From contig NC_031783.1 in the NCBI RefSeq assembly GCF_001522545.3, positions 6,349,433-6,413,432 of the forward strand: a stretch of 64,000 bases of DNA, in the 5' to 3' direction. The notes below the pieces were generated by a model. The model worked only from the letters and a program-made list of their open reading frames with translations, made no database searches and was not told where the DNA came from. The stretch is from Parus major (taxonomy: Eukaryota; Chordata; Aves; Passeriformes; Paridae). Position 1 is the first letter of the stretch. The number at the start of each line of letters is the position of its first letter. Position numbers and translations under genes: made by a program. Positions 1 through 11,879 of this stretch are shown here, in pieces.

Positions 1-283
1 ACCATTACACTTTCATCTGGATCAGGCACAGAATCAAGTAACTCATCAAGTTCTTCTCCAATAATTATATCTCCATCTCCACAATCTAAACATGCTTCTG
101 GCATGGAGAAAGAAACATTCCCTCCATTTGCCAACACTGTAGAAGGCAAAGGAACCTTTTCCATCTGAAGAGGCATAGCAGTAGCTAAAGGTGGCACAGG
201 TACTGGTGACACTTTAGACACTTCAGAAACAAAGTTTGATGAAGAAGCAGTAGAAACCATCTCTTGTTTCTGGTCAGATAAAT
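1..283 (-). CDS. ZC3H7A: ZC3H7A coding exon 8 (partial)
   Basis: Begins after acceptor CCTATTTCAG with the split Asp codon and stays open to the left edge (residues 206-299). It encodes the Ser/Pro-rich linker and conserved pieces such as LPSTVLANGG, SFSMPEACLD and IIIGEELDELLDSVPD. The donor is not in the window, so the exon may be longer. Confidence 0.93.
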
Positions 284-3200
284 CTGAAATAGGTAAGATG
301 GGAATGACTGGGACCTTTGTTCAAAGATGTGAAAAGTTCTTGCATGACTTTTACCCTGACAGCAAGGAGTGTGAGGGAGTGAAGAAATGTGAAGAATGTT
401 TAAGCAAAACCACATTAAATGTTTTCAGCTTCCAAATTATGTGTATCTTCATCTCAATACTTATTTATTACTCAAGCTAAAACAGACAGAAAAAGTTACA
501 GACTTGATACTTTACTAAATCTTTAGCATATTCTCCCCTTCCTATTTTTTCAAGCTAAAGAGGACAGTATGGAGACAATCACTACAGGAGCAGTTACAAT
601 CATACCAAGTTGAGGAGACCAAAGGGAAATCTGCCCAGACACTTAAATATTTAAACAGATCAGACTTTTACCCCAGTACTTTCAAATGAGCAGATGAATT
701 CTCTTCCAAATTTTCCTAATGCAATGAGATATGTATGGCATATCTAGGTCCCTAGCATTAGTAATGTAACACAAGACTCACCTAGCTCAATATCTTCTAC
801 AGAAGAATTCTGTAAATGAGAAAAAAATACCTCTCAGCCATAAGAGCCATTAAAAACTTTCAAATACATATTTACAGAAAAGAATGTAACCCCTCTCAAA
901 TTTAGGTCTTATAAAATCTCAAATTTACCAAGTCTAATGTAATTTAAAGGTCAAATATTTTTAGATAAAGCATCCACTTGCAGACTTAAATCCACTCACA
1001 GTATCACCAAAAATTTGCAACCAACCGAAATGACAATGATACTTCAGGGAATGAAAGAATATAAATGGTATCTTAAATGAGCTGTTCCTACATTTTCTCA
1101 TTCCTTTACAGCTAAATTGTCTATATTCCTGTGAAAGAAGTCTCCAAGATAAACTCCTCTTTACTACTGCTATTCAGACATGTTAAAAAGAGCAAGATAA
1201 ATGCAAGTCCAGCTGCTAATGAAGATCAAATTTGGACAACTGCTTACAAGTAGAAGGGATTTCCCAGCACCCTTCATTTTGATAACTGTCAACTAAATAA
1301 AATAAAAAATAAACCCATTAACTTTGCTTTTGCCTCAGGACTTGAGAAATAAATACATGCATTGCACTGGATTTAATCTTTTAGCTAACATTTATTCAAT
1401 AAAGTTAACCTGAATAATAATCTTACGTCCTAGTCTGCCATACATATACAGCAAAACTGAACATATGAGAACTCTAAAGTCCCAAATAACAGCTTCTAAT
1501 ATAAAATGTCAGTTGTACCACTGTTCCTTTATCATAACGAAATTATGAAACAATTACTCCCTGTAGTTTACAGTCAGCTTGCACTCAGAACATGTAAAAC
1601 CTTACCTGAGCTGATACATCACTAGAAACTGAATTTGAGGATGGTGGCTACAAAGAAAAGATACTTTCATTACATACAAATTTGATATCAAAAGAGGGAA
1701 ACCTTAACATAAAATGTTAAAATAAAATCTTACCTTTGCTCTAACATATGCTTTCCTTATTTTTAACCCTAGTTTTTGAGCTAGTTCTTGGGTAAGCTTA
1801 ATCACACTTTCATCCTAAAAGACATAAATAAAATCTCATCATTTACATGTACTGTCATCAAGCAAAGACATCTGTTTATATCTCAGTCTGTATTCTGCAA
1901 GATCCCTATATGCAAGATGTCTCAAAATGCAGCTTTATTCTTTCACAAACACAGAACTGTAACCTATATCTGAAAATACAGCTACCCTCAAGCAAAACTA
2001 TGTTGACAGAAAATGGACAGTATCCTCCTTCTCCTTTATTTAGATTTCAAATAACATAAAGGCTTTCCAAAACCAGGGAAACTCCAAGAAGTGTTTGTTG
2101 GGTTTGTTTGGGTTTTTTTTATGACAGGTGGGTATTTTTTGTTTATTTATTTGAGCATGACATTTGTTCTTTAAGGGGATGGGGGTTTATTTTGTTATTT
2201 TGTTTTTACACAAATTGAGGGCAAATATTCCTGATTACCATATGAGTTACTACATAACACTGATGAATATTTAATGAGCACTGTATTTTGGGAGGCATTG
2301 CATCATACAACTAGAATTAAAAATGTCATCATATTTCCGTCTGTCCAACAGTTATAACTACCCATTTAAATGATTTTAAGATTTAGTATTCAGATCACGT
2401 CCTACAGCTATAAACAGCTATTTATAAAACTTACATAAAGGCATAGTAACCTTAAGCAAAAACATTCAGATCTGGAGGTGCAAAGTGAGGATCCAAAGTC
2501 CAAAGTTACACATTCAGATGAACTGTTTATGCCTCTGGAAACACAACTGAAACCTCCTCTCCATCGAAAGGCAAACCTATGCCCAACACTTTTTCTAGTG
2601 TCTCACTGAAGTTTTGATGCAGCAAGGTGAATATGCAGCAAGTCAGTATTTTATCCTGTGATCAGTCTATTTTGAGCAATGCAAGTACAGATTCCATCCG
2701 CATGTAAGTTCAAATCAAGAATGCCTTTCTGAAGTGAAATCTCTTAATCACCCTCACTCACAGCATTTTAATTTGCATTATGAAGGGTCACAGAGAACTA
2801 AATTGGGTTTGGCACTGTAACTAAAGCCCAGCAGGAATGCATTTGATGCACCCCAGTTCTTAAAAAACCCAAACAAATAAAAAAGTACAACCCAACCACA
2901 CAAACAATCACGGCAAGCAGATCCTCAGGACCAGCATTTCAGTCTACAGATCATCTCCTACACCACACAGAGCCTGCTAACACACACAGAACCCAAGATT
3001 CAGGGTGCACAGCAAGTGATTCACAGCGAGGACAATGCACTGGAAGCAATGTTACTGAATGCTTGGAAAGCTAAAATACAGTTATCAAAAGAATAAATGT
3101 ACATTATAATTATGGTGGGGTTCTCTTATGTCATAGAGAATTTTAAACAATTAATTCAGTGGTTCTAGTGCTTATTGCAAACATTCATGGCACTTGACCC

Positions 3201-6200
3201 CCATTGCATTACTTCTGCTGAAAGTTAACACAACAAACTGAGCTTGGGGACTGTAACCTTTGCCCTCAGTCTCCATTTCCACATGAAAAAATAATGCTTA
3301 GAGGAATAAATTTATTTTTTTTTTTCATTAAAAAAACCCAAACCAGAAGAAACAACCTTGTTCTTAAAATAAACATATGTTTCAAAACCGTAAAAATAAT
3401 CACCAATATATAATTTACCCACCTGTGGCACAGCAAGAGAACATTTTGCTACAGCATCATAAGCCTTCTTATAGCTTCCCAGTTCATTCAAAGCTTTTGC
3501 TTTGCGATAGAGAGCTCTGAAATTGTTTTCATTCAATCTTAACGCTATCTCACAGTCCTCTAGAACTTTTTCATGCAATCCCTAGGAGGAGAAAAAAGAA
3601 AAAAAGCTGCTAATCAGAACTATTATGATGGAAAAAGTGAATTTGAACTGGTTTGGACAAAGGTATTGAAACACTGTCAAACATTCACCAAGGCCACTGC
3701 ACAGTGAATTTGTAAGTTTTGCTAAGTCACCAAATTAGGCAACTAAAACCAAGCAGGGCCATCATTATGTAAAATCCAGTAACAGTCACAAAGAAAATTT
3801 AGCTCTTTCACAAGAGCCATCTTGTTCCACAGAGAAAGCAGCCAACTCAGTGTAGTCAGCAGTGTAAATGGATAAAAATACTGTTCCATCAAATTCCAAG
3901 CCTAGTATGACTCTTTTATGTTAATTCTAGTATTAGTAACTAAAATACCTCAATTATACATGTAAAAAGCTTTTAAAGAACGTGCCAAAGTGATGACTTG
4001 AAACATGTCAATCCTCAAACTACCATCAAGAGCTTTTCACTCACTAGACTTTATGTCTTCATACCCTGTTTGCATCCTGTTCTGGAGAAATCCTAGTTTA
4101 AACAGCTTACCATATTTGAAAAACACGCGATCCTGTTCACATGCAGCTTCTCTAAAACATCATCAGAAACATGGATTTCTTCTGAATTAGCATAATCAGC
4201 TATGTTTATAGCTTCTGTATAATGACTCAGTGATCCTCTCCAATCACCTTCTCGATATACGTCATTTCCTTCATGAAAAAGATTTCTAACAAGATCTCGT
4301 ATAAATAACTGCAACAAAGAAAAGAAAAACTCATCAACAGCAGTTGCTTATCTTCCATCCTTCTAAGGAAAATTTCAAATAGAAAATTTATACTTCTAAC
4401 TTCATGGAATCAGAGTGAAATGCAAAACTTTTGTCTACATTATTTTTCTTCTGATATTTTTCCAAGACAATCTCAAAGATGTACATATATGTTCCATATA
4501 TTCTTTCAGCAAGCAGCAGCCATAGCAGCTGGCAAAGCAAGAGAACACAAAAGCTGCTTCTGTAAAAGTGGGTTTTTAGTCAAAATGTGAATGACTGCAT
4601 TTTTATCTAGTATGTTCTCAATTCCAATGAAACCACCTACCACTGGAAAAAAGAACTAAAATGGTGAAACTGAAAATACAAGCCAAAATTATGCAAAATT
4701 GTAACACATACAGAAACAAAATATGTTCTGAAGGTTTCTGTGACTTAAGTCCTTTTTTCTTACTTTTGGTTTGCTAATCTGAACTTTACTCAGAAGAGGA
4801 CATGGTTTTATTCCATTAATGCCCCACATTTATCCCCAACACCAGTACGGAAAGATCTCACATCAACTGCTGTATGAGTAAATTCAGGACACCCAAATAT
4901 CTGAATACCTGTATCATAATGTTAGAGTTGTTCAGTTCCAATATTGCAACTTTTTCAATTACCATTCATATTATGTCATCACCTAAATGATGACTAAAAC
5001 CAAGATTAACTAAAATAATATAGGCCCATGTTAAAAACCCTTCTGGAAATTAACATTTCATTACCTCATATTGTTCTTGCGTCCCTGGATAGGGCAAAGT
5101 GGATCTAGAAAAAAAATTACAAGCTTCACTTATTATACATATTGCTGAAAAGACAATCACACTGAAGAATGCTGGTTCTTAATAAAAGCAGCCTTGCTTC
5201 TGCAACAGGCAAATATCTGAATTTTGCCCATAGCCTGCACTGAACAAGGAAAAGTAATGTAGATGAGTTCTGATTTAAAAAGTGAGCTTTCTGATTACTA
5301 ATGGCTCACTTTCTTTTGAAGTTACATGGTCAATCTGAGCTGTTCAAAATGTATTAAGGTTTTAAATGCTTTGTGAGCTTTAGACACCAGTGTTCTTTGT
5401 TTAAAAGCAATTTCCTTCCTCTTCTCCCATGTGCAGAACCATGTTATAGATGAGAACTGCAATCTTCTAGTAAGTATTGTAAAATGACAAATTATCTGTC
5501 AAAAACCCACATCAATTTTAATTAAGTCATACCAATGACACAACAGGAAATTTAAAAGTTCTTTCATATGACATGCAACAGAGATTTTCTCTAGTACAGA
5601 AAAGAGGCCTTTACTTCTACATTTTCAGGAAGAGAAGCAGGAATCCTTTCCTTTTGCATAGAGGGTAACTGAAATTCTATTTTTAAACAGCTTTCAGATG
5701 GTCACAGTTTTTGGAGGGAAGGCTTTGTTTTTGGGTTTTTTTGTTGGTTGGTTGATTTTTGTTTGGTTTTGTTTTCTAAGAATGCTATATATGAGCAGTG
5801 AGCTAGTATGAAATTTCAAAATTATTTTAAGATAGCCAGGATCTTAAAAAGAATTTGGCATTGACCCAAATGAAAATTAAATACTCAGATGATTTCTCAA
5901 TAGCTTAAATTTTAGCTCCACAGAGTTAAAACATTTAGGTAGTGGTGAGCAAACCCATCCCTTTCAGTAGCAACCTGGTTTTAGGTGTAGCTATTCTTAA
6001 GGTGGATTATCAGTCTAGCAACATTTTCTACCCACAAAAAAAAAATAATAAAAAAAACCATTAAATGCTAATTTTTTTCAAAGGCAGGAAAGGAGTAACC
6101 TCTCACCTACCATTTGCTCTGTTTAGGAACAAAGAGAAGTGCTGTCTTTTCTTTAAAGCTGCTCCCTGTTTAACATGTTAGTGCTAGCAAATATTCTGAG

Positions 6201-6401
6201 GGAAAACACAAAAGGCCTTTCCCAGTGACATCCATCTCATAGAAATATATGTACACATGTGAATGAACATACAAGAATAAAAACCACAAAATCATACTCT
6301 ATAAACTGGAGTCCTTTCTTAATGTCCTGTTGTCTAGTGCTTCTCTCTTCCGACACATTGGACATGTTATCCTGAACATCCACTTTTCGGATATGCCACT
6401 C
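1..6401 (-). CDS. ZC3H7A: ZC3H7A, N-terminal part (partial gene, runs off left edge)
   Basis: Zinc finger CCCH-type containing 7A is a large RNA-binding protein; the family is linked to microRNA-precursor binding and post-transcriptional control. Eight coding exons are visible on the minus strand, in gene order 6298-6365, 5065-5104, 4111-4308, 3423-3581, 1734-1814, 1606-1647, 782-809 and 1-283. They encode 299 codons plus two bases with continuous phase. The start MSNVSEERSTRQQDIKKG matches the family N terminus as I remember it. Residues about 37-182 form the TPR-like region (EGNDVYREGDW, NRIACFSNMG, ALYRKAKALNELGSYKKAYD). The leftmost exon carries the acidic linker motif GEELDELLDSVPD. The CCCH fingers and C2H2-like finger lie outside the window. 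The paralogue ZC3H7B is the main alternative, but the MSNVSEER start and the linker favour 7A. The 5' noncoding exon is probably at about 12.5 kb. Confidence 0.95.
782..809 (-). CDS. ZC3H7A: ZC3H7A coding exon 7 (28-nt microexon)
   Basis: 28 nt encoding NSSVEDIEL plus one base. It lies between acceptor ATTTACAG and donor CTAG|GTGAGT. The peptide matches the SVEDIE motif of mammalian ZC3H7A. Only with this exon does the downstream exon read in the conserved frame (G|AT gives Asp, then LSDQKQE). Confidence 0.88.
1606..1647 (-). CDS. ZC3H7A: ZC3H7A coding exon 6 (42 nt)
   Basis: 42 nt, phase 0 at both ends, encoding PPSSNSVSSDVSAQ (residues 183-196). The acceptor is CTTTGTAG and the donor CAG|GTAAGG. 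This Ser-rich linker is weakly conserved, so the call rests on splice signals and phase. Its symmetric phase means it could be skipped without a frameshift. Confidence 0.82.
1734..1814 (-). CDS. ZC3H7A: ZC3H7A coding exon 5
   Basis: 81 nt, phase 0 at both ends, residues 156-182 (DESVIKLTQELAQKLGLKIR, then KAYVRAK). The acceptor is TTTTAG and the donor AAG|GTAAGA. It closes the TPR region with a basic helix conserved in the family. Confidence 0.95.
3423..3581 (-). CDS. ZC3H7A: ZC3H7A coding exon 4 (TPR)
   Basis: 159 nt, phase 0 at both ends, residues 103-155. The acceptor is CTCCTAG and the donor CAG|GTGGGT. It encodes GLHEKVLEDCEIALRL and FRALYRKAKALNELGSYKK, a canonical TPR pair ending in CSLAVPQ. 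Confidence 0.96.
4111..4308 (-). CDS. ZC3H7A: ZC3H7A coding exon 3 (TPR)
   Basis: 198 nt, phase 0 at both ends, residues 37-102. The acceptor is TTGTTGCAG and the donor ATG|GTAAGC. It holds the first TPR-like helices (LFHEGNDVYREGDWRGSLSH, then YTEAINIADYA and NRIACFSNM). Confidence 0.96.
5065..5104 (-). CDS. ZC3H7A: ZC3H7A coding exon 2 (40 nt)
   Basis: A short exon between acceptor TTCTAG and donor GAG|GTAATG. With the split Glu codon it encodes ESTLPYPGTQEQYE (residues 23-36), matching the conserved YPGTQEQY motif of the family. It was too short for an ORF scan and was found by phase and similarity. Confidence 0.93.
6298..6401 (-). CDS. ZC3H7A: ZC3H7A first coding exon
   Basis: The coding part is 6298-6365 (68 nt, residues 1-22 plus two bases) and starts MSNVSEERSTRQQ. 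About 36 nt of 5'UTR precede the ATG, after a pyrimidine-rich acceptor ending TTTTTGAG at about 6402. The frame stays open upstream of the ATG, so the start rests on family similarity. The donor is a non-consensus GA|GTATGA, and the split codon GA/A gives Glu23 with the next exon. Confidence 0.9.
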
Positions 6402-9400
6402 CTCAAAAAGGAAGAGAGATAAATGGCTGTTATAAAATGTTTCAGTGTGCATTTGGCCCAGAAGGATCCACTCTCACATCAACACTAAGTCCATTGTACA
6501 AAGATGATTCTGCACCAAGCTTCAGTGTCACCACACAAACTCCTGACACAGTTGAAGCACCCACAGTGACAGAGGGAGAAGCCCCAGGTCACAACCAACA
6601 CCCCCCATCAGTGCCCACTTACACAGTATTTCTGCAGAGAACCTTTCTTCCAGTTTCTAATTGATCTTTGGTTTCCACTCACTTCCTCCAGAGGATGCAG
6701 AGTCCTGCCAGTGTAACTGCACCAAGCTACAAGTCCAGCTTTTCAGGGATTACTGCTAAACTGAGCTGAAGTTCCACACTGACCCCTTTTCAGAGCTTTA
6801 CACTTCTTTTATTTGCTTGTTGAAATGGAAATACACTCAAGATCCTGGTATATTTTATTAATTAAAACCAAACTAATGAAAAGGCTACCATCAAGTCTAG
6901 TTCTACAGCATCTCATCATCCCCAAGCACTGAGGTGAAATTAGAAGCAAACATCACTGTTTTATTAATATTTACCAGTTAGACAAGGTGAAAGCCTTGGA
7001 CACTTTACCAGTACCAAAGTACCTACTTCACTTGAAGAACTGAATTATTTCAATATGTCATCAGCTCGACATTTCAATTTGTCTCAATCACTATTTTTTT
7101 GTGTCTTTAACTGCTCGGATTTACAAATGCTCAAGTTAAGTTAAAATGATCTGCATAACCTTCAATATAAGATTATTTGAAGTATGCTGTTACAACTGTA
7201 TGTAGTTATGCCCAACTGTGATGCAAGAATACAACTTATTTTTCCAAAAAAAGAACCGTTAGGACAAAGTTTTATTCTGAAAATACTCAAGTTCAGAAAA
7301 AGGCTTTTAGCTAGAGGATGTTTTAGTGTATGTTTTGTGAAGAAAATTACTTTTTGTAGGAATTTATAGTTAAAAAAATTGAACGACATGCATACATGTC
7401 TGTTAGTCTTGAAACAAAGTTTAAAAAAGCCAGTATTTTGTGCCAAATTGCCATTTCACATCAATGGCAAAAGAATGAAAACAAAGTAAAATGAAGAACA
7501 AACTAACCTCTAGCAAGCTCCACAAAATCCCAGCTGAGGACAGAAACAGGCTGCAGAAGATACCCTACTTTCTCAGAATTATTAGGAATAAGGAAACAAA
7601 TTGAAGAATTTTCAGTTCTAATAATGTTCACAAACCTTTTCAAAGCCCCTTAAACGAAGTTTAGACTAGTTCAAGTCATTATGAATTAGTCCTATTGTAA
7701 CACATTCCTAAAATGAGCATAAAAATGAATAATTTTCTTAAGGTCACTAAACAAATTATTGGAATCACTCCCAGGTCCCCATTTCACCTCACTTCCTACT
7801 GTGACCTCAGTCAGAGCAAGCTTTATAAAAACCACGAAAATAAAACTCGGTCTTTAGACAAATATCATGGACAGCTGGGATAGTTCACTAACAGGAATTT
7901 CTCAGCTATTGCTTGCTTGGGTAAACAGCCCTCAGTAATCTACTTTCCAGAGAGGAACTGTTTTTCATGTCATTTTATATATCAATTTTCTTCCATAAGT
8001 TATACATGTTAATACCTACCATGCTTTTGCTATATGACAAAGGTAATAGTTTCTATTTACTCACTCATGGATTAGGTTTTAGAATTCAAAGAAAGTCTTG
8101 TAAGAAAAAGAAATGCTCACACTAACCAAAGAAAATAGGAATATTAGCATATGTTTTCCCTCAGAAGTGAGCTTTGAAAAACACATTTTAGTCCTGTGAA
8201 TTTGAATATCTTGCCACACAAGAGTCTTGCAAATGCCACAATCTGGGCAAATATTAAAATCAGCTTTACTAATTTTAAGAAATCCCAGTATTCCACCCCA
8301 GCTTGCAAAGACACGAAAAAAGTGGAACACAGCAACACCTGCATTTATTTATCACCTCTAACATAACATTAAAGAATGACATATTGAACTTGACGACTTG
8401 CATATCCAGTTTCTCCACAACAATAAAGTTATGGAAATGTTACAAACTGGCATCACATATATAAGAATAGCTTGAAAATGATGAACATATCAGAGTGCTG
8501 AAATTTATTATTCAAAGCAGTTTTCTATTTTTTTTCCAACTCATTTGCATTCACAAGATATTCAGGCAAAAATTAACTTTTCTTAGAATACTCTGACAAT
8601 CAAATTGCTCCAATATTTGATGATTTTGCAGAAGATTTAAAATTGTTCCGGATAGCACCTTTAACAGTATCTCTTCTACCCAAATTTTTCTTATATCCTC
8701 TAAAGGAACCAGAAACACATTAACACTCAGTTATAGACAAGGCAAATAACAATCATGTCTTGCCTTTCAATGTCATCCATCCATCCACTTTCCAAGATGA
8801 AAGACTTGCCTATGTAGCAACAGCCCTTCTCCATTTGCAGTGACAGAATTGAAAGAAAAATAAACTTATGTACATAGATACCTTTAAACAGACTGAATTT
8901 TGCTTTGCTGCTTGAAAAATTACAAGAAAAGCAAAGCCTGTACTGTTGTTTTACTCTTCACGCAATTCACTAAGAGAAACAACCGAAAATAAAGAAAAAA
9001 TAGTATAGGAACTGAAGGAAAAAACAAAAGGCAGACTAATGTATCACTAACTCACATAACAGGCAGAAGTAATTGTTGCATTAAATGCAGGATTTCTACA
9101 ACTGCTGCTATGAGACCAATACAAGCTCAATTTACTAAATGTAGTAAAGGGAAAAAAAAAAAAAAGCTGCCTAGACATTTTAAAGAACAATTTATCCTGT
9201 TTTGTTTTCATCACAGGGTTTAACTCTTTAATCTTGTTTCCCAGAAGCAGAAGCCTGCTGACAGAAAGAACCCTGCCAGGAGCCAGTGCCACCTTTTCTG
9301 ACAGATGCTGGTCCATCCATACCAACAGGAGATACAAAGGATAACAGGTCTGTGCCAGTGCAGGCAGGAACCTCTACATCCCTTTTATACAAAGCCACTT

Positions 9401-11879
9401 ATGTCTCTTACTGGTTATTTGCCTTCCTTCCAGCACATGGCAAGACAGTTTTCTTCTTTTCTGTATTTTAGCACTTCTAAGGCATTCAAGATACATTTTA
9501 AATGACATTCCCATTATCTAGCATATACTGTGTGCCATATTCAGGCACAAGGGCTTTGAGTACAATTGCTAGACTATCTTTGTAAAGCAACTCTCTGGAA
9601 CACAAGTGAATAAATTCATACAGAATGCAGAAATTGAGTTTTCCTGTAGAAAGAATATAGGCCTTGGCTGTTGTTGAAAGGAAGGTCCCACGATGTAAAA
9701 CTATAGAGAGTTGAGCCTTTCCATTTCTAACCTACAGGACTAGAGAGCAACCATCTACAGTTTGCCATGCACACAAGATCCCCCAGTTGAAAATTCAGTC
9801 CCACAGGACAGGGATCTGGGAATGACTGATCCCTTCTCCTCTTGCACAGAGTTTTACACATTGCTTCTTCAGAGACAACTGGAGAATGCTGTGAAAATGC
9901 AAAACATCATTTGGGGACCAGAACTACTCCTCCTGGGAATTAATGACCTTCAGCTGACCAAATAATTCTCTTATTGTTTGTTATAGATATTTATGGCTCT
10001 GTCTATTATAAATACTTTAAGTATTCTCTGCACCTTCAGGCCTAAATGCTGAAAACAACTGGAAGTCAGTAATCCTTACTGCACAGAACTAAAACTTACA
10101 AAGCAAGGATAGTGTACAGATGCATTCTTTTAAATTAAAGGAGCATATCCTCCTGCCATGTATCACCAAATTCACTGTTAACACATTTACTACTGGGTGA
10201 CAGGAATCTCAAATTAGATCTCTGTACGAAAATTTTATGATTACTGCAGTTGGTAGATCTCTACCAGCTTCAGTAGTTCAGCTGAATTACCAAATAAAAT
10301 CATGCCAAGTGAAGAGACCCCTTCTGTATTCTAGCCTTCTCCCCTTCAATTCTGGCAGAAAATAACCCATCATCTACATCATCATATGTCAAAACTTTGG
10401 TCAGAACCTATGAAACCAGAAGCCTATGTATTAAACACCACAAACAGTTCACCAATGTTTCCATATAGGAAAACTGTACTCCAGAGGAGAGAAGTTACAC
10501 CCTAGGATAAAGGGAATGCTGCAAAGAGAAGAGCAAGACTGAAACAGGAGTGAAGATATGACTAAGAGGCAGGCAATATAAATCCCTCTCACCTACTAGA
10601 AGCAAAAGCCTGTCTCTGCTGCTAACTCCTGCACCACTAACAACTGCAACAAGCACAATACACTCAGGCACTTGGATCCAAAAGCTACATACATGTAATT
10701 CCCACCCCAGGGCCACAGGAAAGCAGCACTCTGCCTCGACAGATCCAAGTGAGAAGTGGCACACATGCAGCTACACTCAAATCGCTTCCTCAAGAGATGC
10801 TGCCAACACAAAGATCTCCACTACCCTCAGCTCCAACCCAGCCGAGGATTCAACTGGTCATCGAGCATGTGCCATCAAAAAATATGACTTGTCAGAAAGC
10901 AGACTTGTCAAAGCCATTTTATTGCCCATCCCAACCATCTGACAGATTAAAAGCGTAATTACAGATAATAAACTACAGTGCAAACTAAAGCATGCCTTAC
11001 AGAGATTGTAAACTGCTCATCAGACTTGGACTAGCATCAAAATAAGGAAGGGAAAATAAAAATCTTAATACAAAATCTTCACAAAGCAAATGTGTTCCTC
11101 AGACAGCAAAAGCACAAAAGATTTTTATGTTCATGTTCACACATCATTGAGCTGTTATATGAGACATTTCAAACATGCAAGATGCTGGGGGAGGAACAGG
11201 AACACATTACACAACACACATTTCAATAGTTCCGAGTTAACTCCTCTGCTTAATCTAGAAGTTCTGGCCACAATCACAGAATTCTATTATGTCAGCTCAA
11301 AACACCACCTAACACAGGCATAATGTAGTTCCACATTTTATTTCTAAAAATTGAACTTGACTGTAGTCAAAACTAAATATCTGAATAAAAGTAAACAGAA
11401 CATACAGCAGTAATTTAAGACCTATCCGTTTCCCATTCTTACCGCCAGTATTTAGTTGCATCTCCTCCCACTTCTTCCCTATCCACAAAATAATAAGATA
11501 GTTTTCAAGATTTATTTTCTATTTTCACGGCTTTGCTATTTTTTTTTAAATCCATGTAAGAAACAGGAGAGAACAAAGACACTTTGTGAAGTCGTTTCAT
11601 TTCCCCAGGAAATTAAGAATCGGGGCTGGAAGACTTCAATTTATGGTTCTCTCAGGTATTTCAGTAAAGAACAGATCAAAAAATCTAACTGAAGGAGGAG
11701 CATCTTGCCAATAAATCCAGATTAATCAACAGGATTTAAACCAAGATAAACACTGATACTCGATTTTGGTGACTACAATCAACAATATTTGAGTCTCGTT
11801 GCTGGTTTTGGTTCTGGGGTTGGTTTGGGGTTTCCTTCTCACTTCTTGTAAGACAGTTCTGACTTTCCGTAACAAAACA
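6402..11879 (-). other. ZC3H7A first intron (5'UTR intron), no other gene seen
   Basis: AT-rich sequence between the first coding exon and the CpG island. Open frames here are short, unconserved in appearance and on both strands. It contains an A14 tract at about 9151-9164. I saw no clear repeat family or second gene. Confidence 0.6.

Noticed and set aside
306..314. Alternative acceptor for the leftmost ZC3H7A exon after TTTGAACAAAG at 315
   Set aside because: It gives an open frame only if the microexon at 782-809 is ignored; with the microexon the acceptor at 284 is in phase and has a better pyrimidine tract.
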